A DNA stretch of 64,000 nt from Acetivibrio alkalicellulosi (GCA_008125075.1 VLTH01000002.1:305828-369827), one strand, 5' to 3'. Counted from the first letter of the stretch, positions 1 through 8,483 are shown. Translations and numbers: made by a program. Notes: generated from the letters alone by a model not told the origin.

Positions 1-1065
1 GGCAGATTGATATCCGTTTTGACTTGTTCGAGGACCTACAACATCATTAAAGGAAAATACATCTCCAGGTCCTAGTATGAGACCATTAATTTTAGAAGAT
101 GCAAGTCTTATATTAACACCTCTGTTGGCATCATTTTGATTGCCTGTCGAAAAGGAGGTACTATATGATGATAGTTGGTCTCTAAAAAGATACTCATTAA
201 TATCTTGTGTTTTTATTTTTGGCTCAATAAATTCTATTGGTAGTTCTTTTTCTATATCAACCAAGTCATTAAACTCTTTAATAATGTTCTCAAGTTGAGA
301 TTTGTCAATTTGTCTACCTAAAACATGGGGTATTATAATTACTTCGTTATCTTCTACTAAGACATAGGCATTTTTTGCATCTTGTGTTACCTGACTGTAT
401 ATTTCCTCGATGTTGATTTTAGAAGGTTCTATAACGTTTACAGGAACTTCAAAAGTTCCACCTGTAGCAGTTTTAATTGAATTTCGTATTATTTCAAGTG
501 TTTTTTCCTTATCTATAGCATTTCCAGGACGACCAGTATAAATTGACATACCAGACTCACTTGTAATTAGATGAGGATTTTGTACTTCTATAAGGGATGC
601 ATTATAAAAATCTTCAATAGAATTTCTAAGGATGCTTTCATCATAAGAGAAATCTATATCTAATATAGTTCCGTTTTTACCAACTTGGAAAATTTCATAA
701 AATCTCTTAAAAATATTACCGCTTCGACCTATGGTAATAACGCTATTAGTTGCATTTTCAATGTCATAAGAAATATTGAATTGGGACAAATCAAATTTGT
801 GATACAAATCATCATGTTTTACAATTAATTCAATTTCATTAATTCTGTCAGTAAAGCTTGATTTAAGAAGTTCAGATACTTCACTTTGTGTCATTTTACT
901 TACATCAATGCTGTTAATATATACACCAGCATATACCTTTTTGTGGGATAAAACAGATATTGAAAAAATTAAAAATAGTGCAAAAGTAGTTGCAATAACA
1001 GATAAGATGACTAACATAAATACTTTTTTCTTGTTGCGATTTTTTTGAGTTACCGGATTCATCAT
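1..1065 (-). CDS. VanW family protein, 3' end outside window
   Basis: Reading the minus strand from ATG gives an open frame of 355 codons that runs off the window edge. A short basic N-terminus with a KNRNKKK stretch is followed by one hydrophobic helix (about residues 14-36), so this is a membrane-anchored extracellular protein. The middle resembles the PG_binding_4 domains of YoaR/VanW proteins. The last visible stretch, GPGDVFSFNDVVGPRT then NGY, is the hallmark start of the VanW domain. The start is set by GAGGTG seven bases upstream; ATGATG gives two adjacent choices. A role in the cell wall is family-level inference; VanW's molecular activity is not established. It stands alone, divergent from the next gene. 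Confidence 0.85.
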   Translation of the reverse strand, partial: MMNPVTQKNRNKKKVFMLVILSVIATTFALFLIFSISVLSHKKVYAGVYINSIDVSKMTQSEVSELLKSSFTDRINEIELIVKHDDLYHKFDLSQFNISYDIENATNSVITIGRSGNIFKRFYEIFQVGKNGTILDIDFSYDESILRNSIEDFYNASLIEVQNPHLITSESGMSIYTGRPGNAIDKEKTLEIIRNSIKTATGGTFEVPVNVIEPSKINIEEIYSQVTQDAKNAYVLVEDNEVIIIPHVLGRQIDKSQLENIIKEFNDLVDIEKELPIEFIEPKIKTQDINEYLFRDQLSSYSTSFSTGNQNDANRGVNIRLASSKINGLILGPGDVFSFNDVVGPRTSQNGYQSA

Positions 1066-1100
1066 TATAAAACACCTCAATTTAAATACATATAGAAAAC

Positions 1101-1167
1101 AAATGGTACGTGCATTAAATCAAAAGCTGTATTCTATTCTAAAAAAGTATTTTCAGAATAGACATTC
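1101..1167. repeat. Degenerate copy of tandem-hairpin intergenic repeat
   Basis: This stretch contains ACGTGCATTAAATCAAAAG followed by a TATTCT...AGAATA hairpin and AGACATTC, matching the right half of the fuller copies at 13841-13930 and 16919-16999. The left hairpin is lost. It lies in the AT-rich 309-bp gap between the vanW-like gene and the phosphodiesterase, which holds no gene that I can see. Confidence 0.6.
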
Positions 1168-1374
1168 TCTTAATAAGTGTACATTTTTATTATCTCAATT
1201 TTATAAAAAAAACACAATAGATTTTTAATTTCAAATATATTAAATATATATTATTTTTTCAAAGAAATATTTAAGAAACTAAAAAAAAATGTTTAATAAA
1301 AGTTGGGGTAATTAATCATAAATAATATTATTATTGTATAATAGGTATAAAAATCAATTTAGGAGAGTTAGATT

Positions 1375-1860
1375 ATGAGTATATTAGTATTTAGTGATTC
1401 CCACGGAAACACTAATAATATAATAAAATCAATAAAAAAGAATAAAAATTTTGAACTGGTTATACATTTGGGTGATTTTTGCAGAGATATGATTATAGTC
1501 AAAGAAAACTTCAAAGATTTAAAATATGAAGTGGTAAGAGGTAATAATGATTGGGCTAGAGAAATTCCTACTGAAAAGATAATTGAAGTAAAAGGTAAAA
1601 AAATATTTATTACTCATGGTCACCAATATGGTGTAAAGAGTGATTATCAAAGAATTATTAATAAAGGAAAACTACTTAATGTAGATGCGGTATTGTTTGG
1701 ACACACTCACATTGCAGAAGAGATGTTTTTTGATGGTATGCTGGTTTTAAATCCTGGAAGCATAGCACTTCCTTCTTCTGGTAATAAAACTTACTGTGTT
1801 ATAGATATAAAAGATAATAAATTCTGGACCAGATTTGAATCAGTCAACTCCTTCATATAA
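1375..1860 (+). CDS. YfcE/MJ0936-family metallophosphoesterase
   Basis: This 161-residue protein is a single-domain calcineurin-like phosphoesterase. The metal-binding motifs appear in order: SDSHGN (residues 7-12), HLGDF (about 31-35), RGNND (about 55-59), THGH (about 80-83) and FGHTH (about 108-112). Members of this family hydrolyse phosphodiesters with two metal ions; the physiological substrate is usually unknown. The length is normal for YfcE-like proteins. AGGAGAG lies eight bases before ATG. No operon partner is evident; about 270 bp separate it from the next gene. Confidence 0.9.
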   Translation: MSILVFSDSHGNTNNIIKSIKKNKNFELVIHLGDFCRDMIIVKENFKDLKYEVVRGNNDWAREIPTEKIIEVKGKKIFITHGHQYGVKSDYQRIINKGKLLNVDAVLFGHTHIAEEMFFDGMLVLNPGSIALPSSGNKTYCVIDIKDNKFWTRFESVNSFI

Positions 1861-2128
1861 ATCTGAATTTATGGGTTCTAAGAAAAATTATGTCAGGCAA
1901 TGTATAGTTCTAAAATATTCTGATTATACTTATACTATTATTTAAAATATGTGGAAGTATAGTTTCTTCATATTTATTAAATACATTAAAAATGTGTTTT
2001 TAGTAGTGTAACCTATAGAAATATACATTATATATTTTATAGTATTAAGAATATGAACTGTTTTTAAAATATAGAATATTATAATAGTAAAAATATATCT
2101 ATAGCAATAATAGTATAAGGTGATTAAT

Positions 2129-2452
2129 ATGGGTTTGAATACAGAAAAAAATCAAGATGTTAAAATAAATAAAAATAACATATTAACAAAGCTATTCAAT
2201 AAGCTTTCTTTATTAGTTGATAATCCTATAAACATTGAGGGAGAAACTAATGATGAGGAAAATCTGATAGAGTGTATTAAAAGTGCAAGAAATGATTGGA
2301 TTAAGGCTAGTTCAGAGTTTGAATATGCAGTTGATAGTGATATAGTTGACTATTATACTTATAAAATTAAAGCCTATGAGGTAAGATATCAGTACCTTAT
2401 TAAACTAGCAAAAAGAAAAGGAATTACATTAGAATATATTAAAAACTTATAA
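2129..2452 (+). CDS. yaaL: YaaL-like DUF2508 protein
   Basis: This small, highly charged helical protein of about 107 residues resembles YaaL (DUF2508), whose gene precedes bofA in Bacillus. The C-terminal half, with NDWIKASSEFEYAVDSDIVD followed by YTYKIKAYEVRYQYLI, is the conserved part. The ATG at 2129 is preferred over the in-frame GTG at 2120 because AAGGTG sits five bases before it. The function is unknown. Location directly upstream of bofA supports the call. A promoter is likely in the AT-rich 270 bp upstream, but I could not choose one. Confidence 0.75.
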   Translation: MGLNTEKNQDVKINKNNILTKLFNKLSLLVDNPINIEGETNDEENLIECIKSARNDWIKASSEFEYAVDSDIVDYYTYKIKAYEVRYQYLIKLAKRKGITLEYIKNL

Positions 2453-2557
2453 AATTCTCTTAGATAAAACAAATGAATATTTGTAATAAATTCTTGACCA
2501 AGCTTATATATTATAGTATTAACTTAGAATAATATATAAGGTAAAGTGAGGATAATT

Positions 2558-2830
2558 ATGTATGAAGAGTACGGCACTATATTTGCATATATAATTGGAA
2601 TTGTACTTTTGTTCTTTTTAGGAAAATTCTTTATTGTTCCCATGAAGACTGTTTTAAAACTATTATTTAGTTCTATTCTCGGGGCAGGAATTATTTTTAT
2701 TATAAACTTTCTAGGGGGTTTTTTTGAATTCAATATAGCATTAAATCCTATTACTGCCTTTATTACAGGTACTTTAGGTGTACCAGGTGTACTTTTACTT
2801 ATTGCATTAAAATACATTTTTAAAGCATAA
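2558..2830 (+). CDS. bofA: Pro-sigmaK processing inhibitor BofA
   Basis: This protein of about 90 residues has two or three hydrophobic segments (about residues 6-24, 33-55 and 67-86) and the conserved BofA ending NPITAFITGTLGVPGVLLLI. In Bacillus, BofA sits in the outer forespore membrane and holds the SpoIVFB protease inactive until engulfment is complete; many clostridia keep it. The start is the ATG preceded by GTGAGG; the upstream in-frame GTG is part of that ribosome site. It lies 105 bp after yaaL, the ancestral gene order. Confidence 0.88.
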   Translation: MYEEYGTIFAYIIGIVLLFFLGKFFIVPMKTVLKLLFSSILGAGIIFIINFLGGFFEFNIALNPITAFITGTLGVPGVLLLIALKYIFKA

Positions 2831-2980
2831 GAATTTAAAAAATCTAAAAATATGAAATTCCTGTACTGGAGATTGCAAGTTTAAAAACTAAATAATTAAG
2901 AATTTCTACAAAAGATTGTATACAATGAACAAAATCAAATTCAATTGGTCTAGATTTAGCGCGGTTTCTATAAAGATTCC

Positions 2981-3009
2981 TTGACAAAAAAAAGACAAAC
3001 ATTTATACT
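2981..3009 (+). promoter_or_regulatory. SigmaA promoter of the por operon
   Basis: TTGACA at 2981-2986 and TATACT at 3004-3009 are separated by exactly 17 bases. The -10 box lies in the left arm of an inverted repeat, AAACATTTATAC / GTGTAAATGTTT (2997-3028), followed by a T-run. That repeat could be an operator covering the promoter or a terminator for transcription from bofA. Confidence 0.75.
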
Positions 3010-3096
3010 GTTATCTGTGTAAATGTTTTTTTACTTTATTAAAACCAAGCTGAATATTATCAGCACAAATTTACCATAAATAAGGGGGTTTACCAC

Positions 3097-3675
3097 ATGG
3101 GCAAGGTTGTTGAAATTAGATGGCATGGACGAGGCGGACAAGGTGCTAAGACTGCATCGTTGTTGCTTGCTGATGCTGCATTCAATACCGGAAAGTATAT
3201 ACAGGGTTTTCCAGAGTACGGACCGGAAAGAATGGGTGCGCCAATTACTGCTTATAACAGAATTAGTGAAGAAAAACTTACTATTCATAGCAATATTTAT
3301 GAACCAGACTATGTAGTAGTTGTTGACGAAACTCTTTTAGCATCTGTACCTGTTACATCAGGATTGAAAGAAGATGGCGCAATTATTATCAATACTACTA
3401 GGACACCTGAAGAAGTTAGGCCTGTACTTAAAGGATATAAAGGTAAGGTTTGTACTATTGATGCTAGAACAATATCAATTGATACATTAGGTAAGTATTT
3501 CCCAAATACACCTATGCTAGGTGCTGTTGTTAAAGTTAGCGGTGTAATGGATGAAAAAGAGTTTTTAAGTGATATGATTGAATCATTTAAACACAAATTT
3601 GCTAAGAAACCTGAAGTAGTAGACGGTAATATTAAAGCTCTTGAAAGATCAATGCAGGAGGTGAAGGGATTATGA
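3097..3675 (+). CDS. porG: 2-oxoacid:ferredoxin oxidoreductase gamma subunit (PorG)
   Basis: This 192-residue subunit has the gamma-family N-terminus with GRGGQGAKTASLLLADAA and the conserved FPEYGPERMGAP loop (about residues 41-52). The gamma domain helps form the CoA-binding side of the enzyme, which oxidises a 2-oxoacid with CoA to acyl-CoA, CO2 and reduced ferredoxin in the cytoplasm. GGGGG lies upstream of ATG. Its stop overlaps the next start by four bases (ATGA type), so the genes are translationally coupled. Pyruvate is the most likely substrate; ketoisovalerate cannot be excluded from sequence alone. Confidence 0.9.
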   Translation: MGKVVEIRWHGRGGQGAKTASLLLADAAFNTGKYIQGFPEYGPERMGAPITAYNRISEEKLTIHSNIYEPDYVVVVDETLLASVPVTSGLKEDGAIIINTTRTPEEVRPVLKGYKGKVCTIDARTISIDTLGKYFPNTPMLGAVVKVSGVMDEKEFLSDMIESFKHKFAKKPEVVDGNIKALERSMQEVKGL

Positions 3676-3983
3676 GCAAAAAAGAATTAAAAACAGTTAG
3701 TCCTGATGTTAAATGGAAGGATATCACTCCAGGAGGAGTTATTCCATATGCGGGAAATGCTGAATTATTTAAAACAGGTGACTGGCGTTCAATGAAACCT
3801 ATATGGTTAAAGGAAAAATGTAAACAATGTCTTCTTTGCTATCCCGTTTGTCCCGATACATCTATATTGATAGACCAAGAAGGAAAAAGAGTAGATTTTG
3901 ATTTTGATCACTGCAAAGGCTGTGGAGTTTGTGTAAAGGTTTGTCCTTTTAAAGCCATTGACTTTGTAGAAGAAGATAAGTAA
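3672..3983 (+). CDS. porD: 2-oxoacid:ferredoxin oxidoreductase delta subunit (PorD), 2[4Fe-4S]
   Basis: This 103-residue ferredoxin-like subunit carries two complete 4Fe-4S motifs: CKQCLLCYPVCP (about residues 54-65) and CKGCGVCVKVCP (about 81-92). They pass electrons from the thiamine site to external ferredoxin. The N-terminal half, with TPGGVIPYAGNAELFKTGDW, is typical of PorD. It overlaps porG by four bases and is 14 bp from porA. Gene order gamma-delta-alpha-beta is that of the four-subunit pyruvate enzymes seen in some clostridia. Confidence 0.92.
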   Translation: MSKKELKTVSPDVKWKDITPGGVIPYAGNAELFKTGDWRSMKPIWLKEKCKQCLLCYPVCPDTSILIDQEGKRVDFDFDHCKGCGVCVKVCPFKAIDFVEEDK

Positions 3984-3997
3984 GGGGGGATTTTTAA

Positions 3998-5182
3998 ATG
4001 GCTATAAGAGAAAGATTAAGTGGTAATGAAGCAATTGCAATTGCTATGAAGCAAATAAATCCTGATGTTGTTGCTGCTTTTCCAATAACACCTTCAACTG
4101 AAATCCCGCAGTATTTTTCAAATTATGTTGCAGATGGTGTTGTTGAGACTGAATTTGTTGCAGTTGAATCTGAGCATAGTGCCATGTCAGCTTGTGTAGG
4201 AGCTCAGGCGGCAGGAGGAAGAGCAATGACAGCTACTTCTGCAAATGGACTTGGTCTTATGTGGGAAGTTCTTTATATAGCGGCTTGTTCAAGGCTTCCA
4301 ATAGTAATGGCATGTGTTAATAGAACAATGTCCGGACCTTTGAATATTCATAATGACCATAGTGACTCAATGGGAGCTAGAGATTCAGGATGGATACAGC
4401 TTTACTCTGAAAATAATCAGGAGGCATATGACAATATGCTTATGGCACACAGGATAGGTGAGCATCCAGATGTAGTATTACCTGTTATGGTGTGTCAGGA
4501 TGGTTTTATAACATCCCATGCAATTGAAAATTTAGAACTTGTTGAAGATGACAAGGTTAAAGCTTTTGTTGGAGAATATAATCCTGAAGATTATCTTTTA
4601 AACAAAGATAATCCTATATCAGTAGGTCCTTTGGATCTACAGGGACATACTTTTGAACACAAAAGACAACAGGCTCAGGCTATGATGAATGCTAAAAAGG
4701 TTATATTAGAAGTTTCAGAAGAGTTTTATAAATTAACTGGAAGAAAGTATGAATTATTTGAAGAATACATGACTGATGATGCTGAAGTTGTTGCAGTTAT
4801 TTTAAACTCCACAGCTGGTACAGCAAAATATGTTATTGATCAATTTAGAGCTCAAGGTAAAAAGGTAGGATTAATAAAGCCAAGAGTATTCAGACCTTTC
4901 CCGGTTGATGAAATTGTAGAGGCTTTGTCTAAATTTAAGGCTATTGCAGTTTTAGATAAGGCAGACAGTTTTAATGCAGCTGGAGGACCATTATTTACTG
5001 ATATAACTAGTGCTATGTATGCTAAGGGAGTATTTACACCTAAAGTGGTAAACTTTATATATGGTATTGGTGGAAGAGATGTCAGATCCGATGATATTGA
5101 AGTTGTTTATAATGAAATTTTAAATATTGCTGCCACAGGTAAAGTAAATTCTGTTTACAACTACCTGGGCGTAAGAGAATAG
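3998..5182 (+). CDS. porA: 2-oxoacid:ferredoxin oxidoreductase alpha subunit (PorA)
   Basis: This 394-residue alpha subunit holds the pyrimidine-binding half of the thiamine site. AFPITPSTEI (about residues 28-37) is the family signature, and a conserved Glu lies in the following VETEFVAVESEHSAMSA stretch. The C-terminal region (about 255-380) has the transketolase-C-like fold segment with LIKPRVFRPFPVDEI. Length is normal. GGGGGG lies upstream of ATG. It is the third gene of the operon, 12 bp before porB. Confidence 0.92.
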   Translation: MAIRERLSGNEAIAIAMKQINPDVVAAFPITPSTEIPQYFSNYVADGVVETEFVAVESEHSAMSACVGAQAAGGRAMTATSANGLGLMWEVLYIAACSRLPIVMACVNRTMSGPLNIHNDHSDSMGARDSGWIQLYSENNQEAYDNMLMAHRIGEHPDVVLPVMVCQDGFITSHAIENLELVEDDKVKAFVGEYNPEDYLLNKDNPISVGPLDLQGHTFEHKRQQAQAMMNAKKVILEVSEEFYKLTGRKYELFEEYMTDDAEVVAVILNSTAGTAKYVIDQFRAQGKKVGLIKPRVFRPFPVDEIVEALSKFKAIAVLDKADSFNAAGGPLFTDITSAMYAKGVFTPKVVNFIYGIGGRDVRSDDIEVVYNEILNIAATGKVNSVYNYLGVRE

Positions 5183-5194
5183 GGGGTGCTATAG

Positions 5195-6130
5195 ATGGCA
5201 TATAATTTAAAAGAAGTAGCAAAAAAGCCTGAAAGATTTACAGGTGGTCACAGAATGTGTGCAGGCTGTGGTGCTCCTATAGTTGTAAGACAGATACTAA
5301 GAGCATTAAAGCCAGAAGATCATGTAGTATCAGGATGTGCTACAGGATGTTTGGAAGTTTCATCATTTTTATACCCATATACTTCATGGAAAGATTCTTT
5401 TATACACAATGCTTTTGAAAATTCAGGTGCAACAATTGCAGGTGCAGAAGCAGCTTATGTAGCAATGAAAAGAAAAGGAAAATTAAGTGGTGAAACAAAG
5501 TTCATTGCCTTTGGTGGAGATGGTGGAACTTACGATATTGGTTTACAAGCCCTTTCTGGAGCAATGGAAAGAGGACATGACATGGTATATGTATGTTATG
5601 ACAATGGAGCATATATGAATACAGGTATTCAAAGATCTTCAGCAACTCCTAAATATGCAGATACTACAACGTCACCAGCGGGAGCAGTAATACCTGGTAA
5701 GCAGCAACCAAGAAAAGATTTAACAGAAATTATGGCTAATCATCATATTCCGTATGTTGCTCAAACAATAGCAATTGGCAATATGAAAGATCTATATGAA
5801 AAGTCAGAAAAAGCTATATATACAAAAGGAGCTGCATTTATGAATGTATTAGCTCCATGTCCAAGGGGATGGCAGTATAATACACCTGACCTTATGGACA
5901 TAAACAAATTGGCGGTAGAAACTTGTTATTGGCCTTTATATGAGGTTATTGACGGGAAATATATTATTAACTATAAACCTAAAAATAAACTTCCTATAAG
6001 AGAATTTTTAAAGCCTCAAGGTAGATTCAAACATATTTTCAAAGCAGGTAATGAACATATGATTGAAGATATTCAGCAAGAAGTTGATAAAAGATGGGAA
6101 GCACTATTAAAACTAGCAGGAGAAGCTTAA
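5195..6130 (+). CDS. porB: 2-oxoacid:ferredoxin oxidoreductase beta subunit (PorB)
   Basis: This 311-residue beta subunit binds the thiamine diphosphate/Mg2+ group and a 4Fe-4S cluster. MCAGCGAPI (about residues 21-29) gives two cluster cysteines. GCATGCLE follows at about 47-54. FGGDGGTYDIG (about 107-117) with YDNGAYMNTG about 25 residues later is the GDG...N diphosphate motif. LAPCPRGW near residue 225 supplies the last conserved Cys. It ends the operon and is followed within 15 bp by strong terminators. Confidence 0.92.
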   Translation: MAYNLKEVAKKPERFTGGHRMCAGCGAPIVVRQILRALKPEDHVVSGCATGCLEVSSFLYPYTSWKDSFIHNAFENSGATIAGAEAAYVAMKRKGKLSGETKFIAFGGDGGTYDIGLQALSGAMERGHDMVYVCYDNGAYMNTGIQRSSATPKYADTTTSPAGAVIPGKQQPRKDLTEIMANHHIPYVAQTIAIGNMKDLYEKSEKAIYTKGAAFMNVLAPCPRGWQYNTPDLMDINKLAVETCYWPLYEVIDGKYIINYKPKNKLPIREFLKPQGRFKHIFKAGNEHMIEDIQQEVDKRWEALLKLAGEA

Positions 6131-6141
6131 GACTTGTAATA

Positions 6142-6173
6142 AAAAGGTCGGGACATCGAACCCCGGCCTTTTT
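6142..6173 (+). terminator. Terminator 1 of por operon
   Basis: GC-rich stem AAAGGTCGGG / CCCGGCCTTT with an ACATCGAAC loop and a T-run, just after porB. It is the first of three stacked terminator hairpins. Confidence 0.9.
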
Positions 6174-6263
6174 AAGTCTTTCACTCCGTTGCAAGACTTT
6201 TAATAAAAAAACCGGGGCATCGAGCCCCGGTCTTTTTAAGTCTTTCGCTTCGCTGCAAGACTT
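6174..6263. repeat. Terminator-coupled repeat, two AAGTCTT/AAGACTT hairpins
   Basis: Two near-identical units sit at 6174-6199 and 6238-6263: AAGTCTTTC, a variable 10-base loop, then CAAGACTTTTAATAAAAAA. They flank the second terminator. Related units, some inverted, lie next to terminators at 13977-14002, 15830-15855 and 28806-28831. Confidence 0.75.
6205..6237 (+). terminator. Terminator 2 of por operon
   Basis: Stem ACCGGGGC / GCCCCGGT with an ATCGA loop, an A-run before and a T-run after. The loop sequence ATCGA recurs in the terminators of this repeat family. Confidence 0.88.
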
Positions 6264-6267
6264 TTAA

Positions 6268-6305
6268 TAAAAAAACCTCTTGATATATGATATCGAGAGG
6301 TTTTT
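6268..6305. terminator. Bidirectional terminator between porB and the agrD-like gene
   Basis: AAAAACCTCTTGATAT pairs with ATATCGAGAGGTTTTT. A-run and T-run on both sides make it usable from either strand, serving the por operon on plus and the peptide-signalling unit on minus. Confidence 0.85.
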
Positions 6306-6388
6306 ACCATTTTAAAGAGATAATGTATAAGATTAATAAATATACTGCTATAGATATACTAAATATAATTACAACAACAGGTTTATTA

Positions 6389-6511
6389 CTAAAGATGTAA
6401 GGATTTTGGTATTTTTGGCTGATATAAAAATATCCAGCTTGCTGTACTGACAGATACTAAACATAGTAATGATAAAAGAGCAGAAAAGACAATTAATAGT
6501 CTTTTAAACAT
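6389..6511 (-). CDS. agrD: AgrD-like cyclic lactone autoinducer pro-peptide (Ser ring residue)
   Basis: A 40-residue ORF with a perfect AGGAGG nine bases before its ATG. Residues 1-22 form a basic, hydrophobic leader (MFKRLLIVFSALL...). Then comes STASWIFLYQPKIPKSL. This aligns in spacing with the Clostridium perfringens AgrD core (SACLWFT then HQPEEPKSL): ring residue, five further positions, QPxxPKSL. Here Ser-25 replaces the usual Cys, so the predicted signal is a five-residue Ser-Trp-Ile-Phe-Leu ring closed as a lactone, not a thiolactone; Ser lactones are known in Staphylococcus intermedius. It is the last gene of a minus-strand unit with a receptor-like protein and a XRE regulator. No AgrB processing protease is in the window. 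An overlapping +1 frame also stays open (see rejected list). Confidence 0.75.
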   Translation of the reverse strand: MFKRLLIVFSALLSLLCLVSVSTASWIFLYQPKIPKSLHL

Positions 6512-6823
6512 GTATTTTAACCTCCTATTCATAAAAATTAAATTGGGAAATAACAATGTACATTTGTATTACCAGTTAAGACATACAAGCGCACAGAAAA
6601 TTTCCATATATTAAAAGATATACAAACATTAAGAATTTTTAAAGAGTATATAGTAAGCTAATTATATTACGAAAATATGTAGTTTATCTTATATTCACTA
6701 TTTTGTATAATTATCAAAATAATTTATCTTAAAACAAAGTAATTTCACAAACTAAAATTTTGTATTTTCCTTTAACTAGTTTACCTGGATAGACTAATAT
6801 AAATCAATAATTAAAAATTTAAG
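6512..6823 (-). other. 312-bp gap between receptor-like gene and agrD-like gene
   Basis: Very AT-rich, with no ORF I can support. On the minus strand TTGATA followed 18 bases later by TATAAG (around 6685-6715) could be a separate promoter for the peptide gene; this is weak. Confidence 0.35.
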
Positions 6824-7657
6824 TTAGTTTTTTGTTATGTGGGTTTTTAAGTTTTCTAGAGCATCTTTTGCTTCACTATAATTTTGCTGATTTATTAAAC
6901 TATTTATATATTCTATGCTTTGAATAACTTCGTTATTATTTAAGTCACTTTTATTTTTGTAATAGTTATGTGTACCTTTGACAGCTATAATTAAGACTAT
7001 GTTAATTAATATAGTAATGCAAATGTTAATCTTTAATAAAGTTATATTTGAAGAACTGATATCTGTGCTAAAAACAAGAGCTCTAGCCATAATAAGAATT
7101 AAAAAAGCAAAGGTAACTATTGAAATTAAGTAAACAACGATTTTAAGATAATACTCCTTCTTTTTAATACTGGATTTCTCTAAATCAAGAATTTTAAGTT
7201 TATAACGAATAAGAATAAATATTACAAGTACTTGAATAGATCGAATGACACTCACCCAGATGAAGAGCTTAGAAATATTATTATACAAATCTTGCTCACC
7301 TTTTATTCCAAGCAAGTTACTTAACAAAATAGAGGATGGTATTTCAACAAGCACAAGTATAAAAAATCCAAAAACTGATGCAGTTATAGACTCATAAAAC
7401 TTAAAGTTTAAAACGTATGTAAGTAGTAATATGAAAAAGAGCAATGAAAAAATAGTGTTTTCAAAATTTATACCAAAAACTTCTCTTGTAACGAAACTTA
7501 AAAGAGTCATTAATGAAAAGGTAATAAAAAGTTTGAAATAATTCTTATGATCTTTAAAATAGTTAAACTTACCTATTGCAAGAGTACCAAAAAGAAATAC
7601 AACAATTTGGTCAGGGAAGCTAATTAAAACAAAAGTTAAAAAAGAAAGATTTTCCAT
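6824..7657 (-). CDS. Seven-helix AgrC-like sensor protein without kinase domain
   Basis: About 277 residues. Seven hydrophobic helices fill residues 5-235 or so, as in AgrC-type peptide receptors. A tail of about 40 residues follows, with SLINQQNYSEAKDALENL. That tail looks like the second helix of a Spo0B/DHp-like four-helix bundle, but there is no phospho-accepting His and no HATPase domain after it; the frame ends there. It cannot be AgrB: that protease needs His and Cys, and the only Cys here lies inside a membrane helix. The first codon is uncertain: GAGGAG lies 13 bases before the ATG used here, while TTG at 7678 and GTG at 7669 are in frame. It probably senses the neighbouring cyclic peptide and signals by contact with another protein, possibly the XRE regulator. 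That function is inference. Confidence 0.6.
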   Translation of the reverse strand: MENLSFLTFVLISFPDQIVVFLFGTLAIGKFNYFKDHKNYFKLFITFSLMTLLSFVTREVFGINFENTIFSLLFFILLLTYVLNFKFYESITASVFGFFILVLVEIPSSILLSNLLGIKGEQDLYNNISKLFIWVSVIRSIQVLVIFILIRYKLKILDLEKSSIKKKEYYLKIVVYLISIVTFAFLILIMARALVFSTDISSSNITLLKINICITILINIVLIIAVKGTHNYYKNKSDLNNNEVIQSIEYINSLINQQNYSEAKDALENLKTHITKN

Positions 7658-7705
7658 ATATGCAATCACGCTCCTCAATAAGTTTTGACAGAGTAAAAAC
7701 TTATA

Positions 7706-8428
7706 TTAATCTAAATTATTATCTATTTCATTTATCATAGTTTCAACAATATTTTTTAAAGTTTCAGAATTTAAATTTTTTTTCTGTGCTTCCATAGCAA
7801 TTTCTATATATGGTATATTTTCTGAGTCTGATACAAAAGTTTTTATATCCTTATTTAAACTGGTAAAAGATTCATAGTCTTTAGTAAATGAGTGTTCGAA
7901 AGGCTTATTAATAGTTTCTCTGTACTTTGATTTTTCTTTAGCAAGAGTTTCTGGTGTATTAAATTTATACCAAAAATCCATTGTGACCTCTGCATATTTA
8001 CACAGTATGTTGAAAGTACCTGGAAATGGTTCAATATCACCATTTAAATAACTGCGTATTTGAGTTGATTTAATGTGATAACCAGTTTTAGCATATATGT
8101 CTTCTGAAAACTTTTCTACAGACATGGCACCCATCAACAGATTAACATTACTAACAAATATTGCAAGATCAAATTTTCTTCCTAAAGATTCATTTTCATC
8201 TAAATAACCTGCAGCTTTCATTAATTCTTCATAGGGGTAGTTATAAGCTTTAGAAATAATTTTGAGTGTCTCAGGCCTTGGACTAGAGTCTTTTCCAGTA
8301 CGAGGATCAACACCTTTTTCGAGTATACTAAGGTAAGAGTAACTAATACCCATTTTATTAGCAGCTTTCCTTATAGACCAGTTTTTATCTAATCTTATTT
8401 GGCGGAATAGTTCCCCTAATTCACTCAT
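7706..8428 (-). CDS. XRE-family transcriptional regulator
   Basis: 240 residues. An N-terminal Cro/C1-type helix-turn-helix (about residues 4-70) includes SIRKAANKMGISYSYLSILE. A second, degenerate HTH-like segment spans about 100-150 (TGYHIKSTQIRSYLNGD). The C-terminal third is helical, acidic and of unknown role. It is the first gene of the minus-strand unit leading to the receptor-like and AgrD-like genes, 48 bp from the former. A clean sigmaA promoter precedes it. It likely controls this locus; whether it answers the peptide signal is untested. Confidence 0.8.
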   Translation of the reverse strand: MSELGELFRQIRLDKNWSIRKAANKMGISYSYLSILEKGVDPRTGKDSSPRPETLKIISKAYNYPYEELMKAAGYLDENESLGRKFDLAIFVSNVNLLMGAMSVEKFSEDIYAKTGYHIKSTQIRSYLNGDIEPFPGTFNILCKYAEVTMDFWYKFNTPETLAKEKSKYRETINKPFEHSFTKDYESFTSLNKDIKTFVSDSENIPYIEIAMEAQKKNLNSETLKNIVETMINEIDNNLD

Positions 8429-8483
8429 CGTAGCACCTTTTAAAAATTATTTATAAAACTTTTTAAGATGAATAGCCTATAAA

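Noticed and set aside
6305..6460. Minus-strand +1 frame overlapping the agrD-like gene, open for about 50 codons with a hydrophobic end (KPVVVIIFSISIAVYLLILY)
   Set aside because: It has no start codon or ribosome site, while the AgrD-like frame has both plus the family core spacing. A frameshifted two-helix protein cannot be fully excluded.
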